From: JANYCG01 sp031397915 | Lineage (GTDB): Bacteria > Pseudomonadota > Gammaproteobacteria > Burkholderiales > Burkholderiaceae_C | Assembly: GCA_031397915.1 (NCBI GenBank) | Contig: JANNMM010000345.1 | Span: forward strand, 1 to 5,648 | Length of the DNA: 5,648 bases | Direction: 5' to 3' | Shown here: piece after piece, positions 1 through 4,966 of the stretch | Position numbering within the stretch: the first letter of the stretch is position 1 | Layout of the letters: every line of letters starts with the position of its first letter | Notes under the pieces: generated by a model | Database searches by the model: none | Told to the model about the DNA's origin: nothing | What the model saw: the letters and a program-made list of their open reading frames with translations, nothing else | Program-made: the position numbers and the translations under genes

Positions 1-14
1 CGAGGTACGGCTAG

Positions 15-1109
15 TTATCCAACCCGGCGCGGCACCCCACACACCAGATCGCCCGGGTCATTCGCCGGCACCGCGAGGTCGTTCTTGGCCCAGGCCACGT
101 CCATGTCACGCGGCAGTTTCACGCCGTTTTTGACAGCGAGAATTTCGGCCATGATGCTCACCGCGATCTCTGGCGGCGTTTTGCTGCCGATGTAGATGCC
201 GATCGGGCCGCGCAGGCGCGCGAGGCTCTCGGCCGTTTGTTCGAAATGTTCGATCATGCGCGCCTGGCGCGCCACGTTGTTGCGCCGCGAGCCAATGGCG
301 CCAACGTAGAAGGCATCTGTTTTTAGGGCTTCGAGCAGGGCCATGTCATCGAGTTTCGGGTCATGCGTGAGGGCGACCACACAGGAGCGGCGGTCGGCCT
401 TGAAGGCGGTGACCACGTCGTCGGGCATATCACTCGTGATCGTCACGTGGGGCACCGACCAGGCGCCCCGGTACTCTTCGCGCGGGTCACACACGGTGAC
501 GGAAAAGCCGCTGAAAAGCGCCATGGTCGCCAAATATTCGGTGAGCTGGCCCGCGCCGATGAGCAGCATGCGGTACTCGGGGCCAAAGGTGTTGACCAGC
601 GCCACCTCGTTGACGGCCAGGTTCTCTGGCGCGGCGCTGGCTTTGAGCGAAACCGCACCGTCACTCAGGCGCACGGTTCGTTGCATCAGCTGACCGCTTT
701 CCAGTGCGGTGACCAGTTGCGCCAGGCTGGCCGCGTCCGGGTCAAACTCCAGCAGCAGCTCCAGCGTGCCGCCGCAAGGCAGGCCAAACTGGTGGGCTTC
801 ATCGGCGGTGATGCCGTATTTGATGAATTGCGGTGCGCCGCTGGGAAGGCTGTGGGGGGTTTCGTTTTTTGAATCGCTTGCGGGAGCTGCAGACGCGTAA
901 GCCTGGGTGTATTTGAAGATCAGGTCGTCTTCAATGCACCCGCCCGAGACCGAGCCCACCACCGAGCCGTCTTCACACAGGGCCATGATCGAGCCCACTG
1001 GCCGGGGCGACGAGCCCCAGGTGCGCACCACGGTCGCCAGCAAGGCACGTTTGCCACCCTGGCGCCAATTGCGCAAAGACCTCAGCACCATCACGTCCAG
1101 ATTTTCCAT
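15..1109 (-). CDS. XdhC/CoxF/CoxI-family molybdenum cofactor maturation protein
   Basis: 364-residue two-domain XdhC family protein. XdhC of Rhodobacter binds Mo cofactor, favours its sulfuration and hands it to the apo-enzyme; CoxF and CoxI of Oligotropha are relatives in CO dehydrogenase assembly. The N-terminal XdhC_CoxI domain shows TWGSSPRPVGS (30-40), SVSGGCIEDD (53-62) and PCGGTLELLLE (111-121). The C-terminal Rossmann-type XdhC domain shows LLIGAGQLTEYLATMA (182-197), VCDPRE (206-211), THDPKLDD (248-255), YVGAIGSRRN (268-277) and IGIYIGSKTPPEIAVSIMAE (303-322). Residues ~72-94 are a low-complexity Ala/Ser/Pro-rich stretch between conserved blocks, probably a flexible lineage-specific loop. 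The gene ends the group after coxD-E-G; by position it fills the coxF slot, but coxF versus coxI cannot be decided from the sequence, so no symbol is given. The stop is 14 bp from the window edge, so downstream genes or a terminator are not visible. Confidence 0.9.
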   Translation of the reverse strand: MENLDVMVLRSLRNWRQGGKRALLATVVRTWGSSPRPVGSIMALCEDGSVVGSVSGGCIEDDLIFKYTQAYASAAPASDSKNETPHSLPSGAPQFIKYGITADEAHQFGLPCGGTLELLLEFDPDAASLAQLVTALESGQLMQRTVRLSDGAVSLKASAAPENLAVNEVALVNTFGPEYRMLLIGAGQLTEYLATMALFSGFSVTVCDPREEYRGAWSVPHVTITSDMPDDVVTAFKADRRSCVVALTHDPKLDDMALLEALKTDAFYVGAIGSRRNNVARQARMIEHFEQTAESLARLRGPIGIYIGSKTPPEIAVSIMAEILAVKNGVKLPRDMDVAWAKNDLAVPANDPGDLVCGVPRRVG

Positions 1110-1115
1110 TTCAAA

Positions 1116-1121
1116 CCCCTT
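1116..1121 (-). promoter_or_regulatory. Shine-Dalgarno of the xdhC-like gene
   Basis: AAGGGG stands 6 nt before the ATG at 1109 in the 45-bp gap after coxG. It fixes the start and indicates independent initiation on a shared transcript. Confidence 0.65.
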
Positions 1122-1154
1122 GCTTACCCGTAGATGCGGCCAACCGCGGCAAAT

Positions 1155-1778
1155 TCAACGCATCGCCAGGTAGGCTACAACAATCACGGCGGCTATGCCA
1201 ACCCAAACCCACACCGGAATGCCGGCTTTTGCATCAGTTGCATCGGAATTCTTGTCGTCTTTCGCGCCACCGGCCGCCACGCCCTCAACACCGCCTGGCG
1301 CCGCTTTGGCCGCCTGTGCCGCATAGGCCGCCGGATGCGCCGTCCGCATGGCATCGTCGAACCGCTTGAAGAAGTCTTCGGCCATGGATTTGGCGACGCC
1401 GTCGATCAGGCGCTGCCCCAATTGGGCGATTTTGCCGCCGACCGAAGCATGTACCGTGTATTGCAGTTCACAACCGGCGTCATTGGGTACCAACTTCACC
1501 GCCGAGTTGCCCTTGCCGAAACCGGCCGCGCCACCCTGCCCTTCAAAGATGATGCTGTAGGACTCGGGCACCACGATGTCCGTCAAGGTGATCTTGCCGG
1601 CAAACTTGGCCGAAACCGGGCCGATTTTCACACCCATGCCGATGGCGTATTGGTTCTCGCCCGTGGGCTCGACCTTGTCGCAACCCGGGATGCAGGCCTT
1701 GAGCACCTCGGGGTCGTTGAGCGCCTCCCAGGCCTGTTGCTGGGTGATCGCGAGTTGGCGGCTGCCTTGCATGTCCAT
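1155..1778 (-). CDS. coxG: CoxG, SRPBCC-fold CO dehydrogenase membrane-association protein
   Basis: 207-residue CoxG-family protein (SRPBCC/START-like fold). In Oligotropha CoxG is linked to anchoring CO dehydrogenase at the cytoplasmic membrane, and a mycobacterial CoxG has been reported to bind menaquinone and serve as electron acceptor shuttle. The SRPBCC domain covers about residues 1-145, with family landmarks AWEALNDPEVLKACIPGCDKV (~16-36), KIGPVSAKFAGKI (51-63), the glycine-rich GQGGAAGFGKGNSAV (80-94) and ASVGGKIAQLGQRLID (111-126). An Ala/Gly-rich linker (~146-185) leads to a single hydrophobic C-terminal segment, VWVWVGIAAVIVVAYLAM (~188-206), ending in Arg: a tail anchor with the catalytic-domain side in the cytoplasm. 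It sits 30 bp after coxE and 45 bp before the XdhC-like gene. It differs from the Oligotropha order, where coxF precedes coxG. The family call is firm; the quinone role is by analogy. Confidence 0.9.
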   Translation of the reverse strand: MDMQGSRQLAITQQQAWEALNDPEVLKACIPGCDKVEPTGENQYAIGMGVKIGPVSAKFAGKITLTDIVVPESYSIIFEGQGGAAGFGKGNSAVKLVPNDAGCELQYTVHASVGGKIAQLGQRLIDGVAKSMAEDFFKRFDDAMRTAHPAAYAAQAAKAAPGGVEGVAAGGAKDDKNSDATDAKAGIPVWVWVGIAAVIVVAYLAMR

Positions 1779-1785
1779 GGTGTTT

Positions 1786-1790
1786 CCCTC
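1786..1790 (-). promoter_or_regulatory. Shine-Dalgarno of coxG
   Basis: GAGGG lies 7 nt before the ATG at 1778, within the 30-bp gap after the coxE stop. It supports this start over the second in-frame ATG two codons later (1772). Confidence 0.65.
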
Positions 1791-1808
1791 GTTTCCGTGT
1801 GTTGTTGT

Positions 1809-3005
1809 TTAACGCTTCATCAGCTCGGCCAGGCTGCTGGCCAGATCCTGCAATTTGCTCACATTGTGAACCGCCAACATGCCGTGAGCCTGACTGTGCA
1901 GCACAGCCGCGCCCCGGGCAATCGGGCTGTAACCGTCAAAGCGCAGGAGCGGGTTAAGCCACAGCAGGCGGCGGCAGCGCCGGCGCAGCCACGCCAGTTC
2001 ACGTTTCAGGTCCTCAGGTTCACCGGTGTCCAGGCCGTCGGTGATGACCAGCACCAGCGTGCGCCGGCCCACCAGGCGGCGCGAATGCTGCTGGCGCAAG
2101 GTGGTCAGGGAATCGCCCAGTTGTGTGCCCCCTGCGAAATCGTCGATCAACAGGCTGGCGTGGGCCAGCATCTCGTCGGTATCGGCAAATTTGAAGGCGG
2201 GTGTGAGGTCGGTGAGGTGGGTGCCGAAGGCAAACACGTCGCGCTGGATGTGCCCTGTGATGTCGCGGCGGGTGGCGGCATGCAAAAACGCCAGCAGCAG
2301 GCGCGCATACCGCTCCATCGAACCCGACACGTCGACCAGCACCAGAAGCGGCAGTGGCTGCCGGCGCCGCTGCAGCCGGGGCAGACGCAGCAGCTCGCCG
2401 CCAGTTTGCGAGGCTTCGTGCATGACCCCCGGCCAATGCACGCGCGCGCCGTGTAAGGCCGGGCGCATGCGCCGCGTGTCGAACTGCGGCAGCGGCAGCC
2501 GTACGTCACGCGCCAGCTGCTCGACCAGGCGGTACTCGGCGCCAGAGAGCGAATTGAAATCGGCGTGTTTGAGGCGCTGCATGTCGCTTGCCGTCATGGC
2601 CGCGTCAAAATCGAGTTCTTTGTCTTCGGGTTTGGGTTTGGACTCTTTGCCGTAGGCCTTTTGCGGCGCCAGGGCTTCGTTGACGCGCGGGCGGCGCTTG
2701 TTGGGCTCGGCCTTGCCCTCGGCGCTGGGCAACAGTTGCGCGAGCAGTTTGTTGGCCACGTCGGGGTTGCGGAAGTAGGCGTCAAACAGCTCGCGGAACA
2801 CCAGGCGGTCTTGCTCGCGGCTGACCATCACGGCCTCCATCGCGGCGCTCACGTCCTGCTTTTGCGCAAGACCCACGGCCTGCGTTGCCTCTACTGCCAG
2901 TGCGATGCGTGAAGGGTCAACCCGTACGCCCGCGCGGCGCAAGGTTCGACCAAAACCGGCGATGTTGTCAGCCAGTTTTCCAGATCGCGCGTCCCCGAGC
3001 TGCAT
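1809..3005 (-). CDS. coxE: CoxE, VWA (MIDAS) domain protein partnered with CoxD
   Basis: 398-residue VWA-containing CoxE-like protein that works with the MoxR ATPase CoxD in cofactor assembly; in Oligotropha the cox accessory proteins including CoxE act after translation on the Mo-Cu centre. The N-terminal helical region (1-95) is followed by a charged, Lys/Pro/Glu-rich linker (~94-135). A basic segment DTRRMRPALHG (176-186) precedes the VWA domain. The metal-ion-dependent adhesion site is complete: DVSGS (225-229), the Thr in AGGTQLGDS (294), and the Asp in ITDGLDTG (323). No signal peptide or membrane segment is seen, so it is cytoplasmic. The ATG is 7 bp past the coxD stop and has no recognisable Shine-Dalgarno (CCTGAAATCCCC precedes it), so translation is probably coupled to coxD. 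The family call is strong; the biochemical role is from homologous systems. Confidence 0.92.
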   Translation of the reverse strand: MQLGDARSGKLADNIAGFGRTLRRAGVRVDPSRIALAVEATQAVGLAQKQDVSAAMEAVMVSREQDRLVFRELFDAYFRNPDVANKLLAQLLPSAEGKAEPNKRRPRVNEALAPQKAYGKESKPKPEDKELDFDAAMTASDMQRLKHADFNSLSGAEYRLVEQLARDVRLPLPQFDTRRMRPALHGARVHWPGVMHEASQTGGELLRLPRLQRRRQPLPLLVLVDVSGSMERYARLLLAFLHAATRRDITGHIQRDVFAFGTHLTDLTPAFKFADTDEMLAHASLLIDDFAGGTQLGDSLTTLRQQHSRRLVGRRTLVLVITDGLDTGEPEDLKRELAWLRRRCRRLLWLNPLLRFDGYSPIARGAAVLHSQAHGMLAVHNVSKLQDLASSLAELMKR

Positions 3006-3012
3006 GGGGATT

Positions 3013-3930
3013 TCAGGCTGCCGTTTCTTCGGGCTTGAGCAGCGCCGTCGCCAGGTCAGCCGTCAGCGCCGCCACGTCTTCGCGCTGCTTGAAGAGGATG
3101 CCGGCTGTGTCGGCGACAACTTCGGGGTCGATCGCCAGCGTGTCCAGCGCCACCAGCGCCTTGGCCCATTCCACGCTCTCGGCAATGCCGGGCGCGCGCT
3201 GGAACGCGTTGGCGAAAGGCGCGCTTCGCAAGCGGCCGACGAACTCGGCCACTTGCGCCGTCAGAACTGGCGAGGCGCCGGGCACCTGCGCGCGGATGAT
3301 CGCCAGCTCGCGTTCGCGCTCCGGGTAGTCGAGCCAGTGGTAGAGGCAGCGCCGCTTGACGGCGTCGTTCAACTCGCGCGTGCGGTTGCTCGTGAGAATT
3401 GTCACGGGTGTGAACCCTGCCTTGACGGTGCCGATCTCGGGGATGCTCACCTGGTACTCGCCGAGGTACTCCAGCAGGAAAGCTTCGAAGGGTTCGTCCG
3501 CGCGATCCACCTCGTCGATCAACAACACGGCGCCCGGCGCAGGTGCTTGCAGCGCCTGCAAGAGCGGACGGCGGATGAGGTAACGGTCTTGGTAAACCTC
3601 GCGCTCCACATCGGCAGCGGCATCGTGGTCGCGCAGTTCAGCCGCGCGCATGTGCAGCAGCTGCGCCGCGTAGTTCCACTCGTAAAGGGCTTCGCGCTGC
3701 TCCAGGCCGTCGTAACACTGCAGGCGGATCAAGGCCCGCTGCAGGGCTGCGCTCAAAGCTTTGGCCAACTCGGTTTTGCCCACACCCGGCTCACCTTCGA
3801 GCAGCAAGGGGCGCTGCAGTTTGAGTGCCAAAAACACCGCCGTGGCCAAGCGGCGGTCGGCAAAATAACCGCTGGCTTCGAGCGCGACGATGAGGGAATC
3901 AACCGTTGGGAACGGCGAGGTCGAATTCAT
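3013..3930 (-). CDS. coxD: CoxD, MoxR-type AAA+ ATPase for Mo-hydroxylase maturation
   Basis: 305-residue MoxR-family AAA+ ATPase. In Oligotropha carboxidovorans, CoxD is a maturation ATPase needed to build the sulfurated Mo/Cu site of CO dehydrogenase. Visible elements in order are Walker A GEPGVGKT (46-53), the family segment LIRLQCYDGLEQREALYEWNY (~68-87), Walker B AVLLIDEVDR (134-143), the sensor 1 region ILTSN (178-182), the arginine-bearing AVKRRC (190-195), and a sensor 2 region near APGIAESVEW (246-255). All core ATPase residues look intact. The start is well bounded: an in-frame TAG (3942-3940) lies only three codons upstream with no other start between, although the Shine-Dalgarno is weak (GAGATAG-like, too distant). 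It heads the second gene group after the terminator and is followed by coxE after 7 bp, the usual MoxR plus VWA pairing. The assignment as CoxD rather than generic MoxR rests on context and conserved segments. Confidence 0.92.
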   Translation of the reverse strand: MNSTSPFPTVDSLIVALEASGYFADRRLATAVFLALKLQRPLLLEGEPGVGKTELAKALSAALQRALIRLQCYDGLEQREALYEWNYAAQLLHMRAAELRDHDAAADVEREVYQDRYLIRRPLLQALQAPAPGAVLLIDEVDRADEPFEAFLLEYLGEYQVSIPEIGTVKAGFTPVTILTSNRTRELNDAVKRRCLYHWLDYPERERELAIIRAQVPGASPVLTAQVAEFVGRLRSAPFANAFQRAPGIAESVEWAKALVALDTLAIDPEVVADTAGILFKQREDVAALTADLATALLKPEETAA

Positions 3931-3979
3931 GTGTATTTTCTATCTCAAGCAGTATTTCGAATGTTTTAATTGCTTTTTT

Positions 3980-4035
3980 GAATGACTATTGGTAGCAAAC
4001 AAACCATTAAATTCGTGACTTCAAATCCGTCATTC
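3980..4035. repeat. Inverted repeat GAATGAC / GTCATTC around the candidate promoter
   Basis: GAATGAC at 3980-3986 and its exact reverse complement GTCATTC at 4029-4035 face each other with 42 bp between them. The distal copy overlaps the candidate -35 hexamer, and the proximal copy lies just past the predicted transcription start. This is a layout that could suit a pair of regulator half-sites. A second small inverted repeat, ATTC-N6-GAAT, lies at 4032-4045. Seven-base matches in AT-rich DNA can be coincidental. Confidence 0.3.
4006..4033 (-). promoter_or_regulatory. Candidate sigma70-type promoter for coxD operon
   Basis: On the minus strand ATGACG (4033-4028, four of six matches to TTGACA) is followed after 16 bp by TTTAAT (4011-4006, five of six matches to TATAAT). 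It lies in the AT-rich stretch just past the coxM terminator. It would start transcription near 3998, giving a leader of roughly 70 nt before coxD. The hexamers were matched by eye, and AT-rich DNA gives chance matches, so this is a candidate only. Confidence 0.35.
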
Positions 4036-4052
4036 TTACTCGAATAACAACC

Positions 4053-4092
4053 AAAAAACAAAAAAGCCCCGCATCGTTGGACGCGGGGCTTT
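4053..4092 (-). terminator. Strong intrinsic terminator after coxM
   Basis: Read on the minus strand, AAAGCCCCGC (4092-4083) pairs perfectly with GCGGGGCTTT (4072-4063) as a 10-bp stem closing a 10-nt loop. The T-run continues past the stem as TT, then G, then TTTTTT (to 4053). The plus-strand side has no T-run, so the orientation is clear: it ends transcription coming from coxL-coxM. It lies 60 bp beyond the coxM stop and 123 bp before the coxD start, which splits the cluster into two apparent transcription units. Confidence 0.9.
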
Positions 4093-4128
4093 GCGATGGC
4101 CCTTGGTGAACACCGGGGTTTGTAACCC

Positions 4129-4150
4129 GCGGCCCCGCGCGGCCGGCCGC
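4129..4150. repeat. GC-rich palindromic stretch just after the coxM stop
   Basis: Positions 4139-4150 form a perfect 12-bp palindrome, GCGGCCGGCCGC. An additional GCGGCC at 4129-4134 can pair with GGCCGC at 4145-4150 to give a 6-bp stem with a 10-nt loop. It starts one base past the coxM stop codon on the transcribed strand. It has no following U-run, so it is not a terminator by itself; it could form a stable structure at the 3' end of the coxLM mRNA. The palindrome is visible; the role is speculative. Confidence 0.4.
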
Positions 4151-4151
4151 T

Positions 4152-4943
4152 TCAGCCCAGCATTTTGGCCACAGCCCGTTGTGTCTGCACGCTGATCAGG
4201 TTGGCACGGTATGCCGCTGAGGCGTGAATGTCGGCATTCAGGTTGGATGCGTCGATTTTCACCGCAGCCGCTGACGCCACCGTGAAGCTCGCGTTGAGTG
4301 CGTCTTCAAGGCCTTTGTGACGCGTCACGCCATTGCCACCGCCCGTCACGGCCACCCGCACGCCCTTGTCGGTCTGGGCGACAAACACGCCGATCAGCGC
4401 AAAGCGCGATGCGGGTTGCACAAACTTCATGTAGCACGCTTTTTTGGGTACCGGGAAACTGATGGAGGTGATGAGTTCACCGTCTTTGAGTGCCGTGGCA
4501 AACATGCCCTGAAAGTAGTCGTCTGCCGCGATGGTGCGCTGGTTGGTCGTGACGGTTGCGCCCAGGGCCAGCACGGCGCTGGGGTAGCAGGCCGACGGGT
4601 CGTTGTTGGCGACCGAGCCGCCCATCGTGCCCATGGCGCGCACCTGGCGGTCGCCAATGTGGGCGGCCAGGTCGGCCAGCGCGGGAATGGCGGCTTTGAC
4701 ATCGGCGCTGTTGGCCACGTCGATGTGGCGCGTCATGGCGCCAATGACGACGTTGTTGCCATCGCGCCTGATACCGGCCAGATCCTTGATCTGGGAGAGG
4801 TCAGCGAGTTTGCCAGGGTCCGAGAGCCGCAGTTTCATCGAGGCCAGAAGGGTTTGGCCGCCGGCCAGCACTTTGCTGCCAGCGGCAGCGAGTTTTGCGG
4901 CGTCGGCAACGGAGGCGGGACGGTCCAGGGTGAATGAGTACAT
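4152..4943 (-). CDS. coxM: CO dehydrogenase-type FAD-binding medium subunit (CoxM-like)
   Basis: 263-residue FAD subunit that carries electrons from the [2Fe-2S] subunit to the external acceptor, cytoplasmic and part of the (LMS)2 enzyme. The N-terminal FAD-binding domain (PCMH fold) shows the two flavin loops characteristic of the family: AGGQTLLASMKLRL from residue 27, and GDRQVRAMGTMGGSVANNDP at about 97-116. The C-terminal CO-dehydrogenase flavoprotein domain includes VAVTGGGNGVTR (~197-208) and the terminal ADIHASAAYRANLI segment (~237-250). The length suits the shorter members of the family (about 260-290 residues). The start is set by the strong Shine-Dalgarno just upstream. It follows coxL by 23 bp, so the order is L then M, and its transcript appears to end at the terminator at 4053-4092. 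The nearest alternative is the FAD subunit of another xanthine oxidase-type dehydrogenase, which cannot be excluded from this subunit alone. Confidence 0.93.
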   Translation of the reverse strand: MYSFTLDRPASVADAAKLAAAGSKVLAGGQTLLASMKLRLSDPGKLADLSQIKDLAGIRRDGNNVVIGAMTRHIDVANSADVKAAIPALADLAAHIGDRQVRAMGTMGGSVANNDPSACYPSAVLALGATVTTNQRTIAADDYFQGMFATALKDGELITSISFPVPKKACYMKFVQPASRFALIGVFVAQTDKGVRVAVTGGGNGVTRHKGLEDALNASFTVASAAAVKIDASNLNADIHASAAYRANLISVQTQRAVAKMLG

Positions 4944-4949
4944 TTTTTT

Positions 4950-4956
4950 CTCCTTC
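4950..4956 (-). promoter_or_regulatory. Shine-Dalgarno of coxM
   Basis: GAAGGAG is followed by six A residues and then the ATG at 4943. This is a near-ideal ribosome binding site in the 23-bp gap after the coxL stop, and it fixes the coxM start. The purine-rich, A-tracted leader suggests efficient independent initiation rather than translational coupling alone. Confidence 0.8.
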
Positions 4957-4966
4957 TACGGATGGT

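Larger units (their letters stand above)
3931..4151. other. 221-bp intergenic region between coxM and coxD
   Basis: No coding sequence is supported here. Reading from coxM to coxD it holds a GC-rich palindromic stretch, a small 5-bp hairpin GGGTT-TGT-AACCC (4116-4128), the coxM terminator, and then about 120 bp of markedly AT-rich sequence (3931-4050) that contrasts with the GC-rich genes on both sides. The AT-rich part directly precedes coxD and is the natural place for a promoter of the coxD-E-G-xdhC genes. Confidence 0.75.

Noticed and set aside
363..872. 169-codon plus-strand frame antisense to the xdhC-like gene
   Set aside because: Shadow of a gene with clear XdhC motifs on the minus strand.
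1134..2456. 440-codon open frame on the plus strand, antisense to coxG and coxE
   Set aside because: It lies wholly opposite two well-recognised genes. Its product is Arg/Gln/His/Ala-rich with no recognisable domain, as expected from antisense of GC3-biased coding DNA.
2905..3969. 354-codon plus-strand frame antisense to coxD
   Set aside because: CoxD on the opposite strand has all AAA+ motifs; this frame has low-complexity composition and no recognisable motif.
3986..4010. Possible sigma54 promoter (TGG…TTTGC on the minus strand)
   Set aside because: The GG and GC elements are separated by 7 bases rather than the 10 required for -24/-12 promoters.
4116..4128. GGGTT-TGT-AACCC hairpin as a second terminator
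   Set aside because: Only a 5-bp stem and no T-run on either strand; the real terminator is adjacent.
4317..4937. 206-codon plus-strand frame antisense to coxM, rich in His, Gly and Val
   Set aside because: Shadow of coxM; no family features, and no supporting neighbour on that strand.
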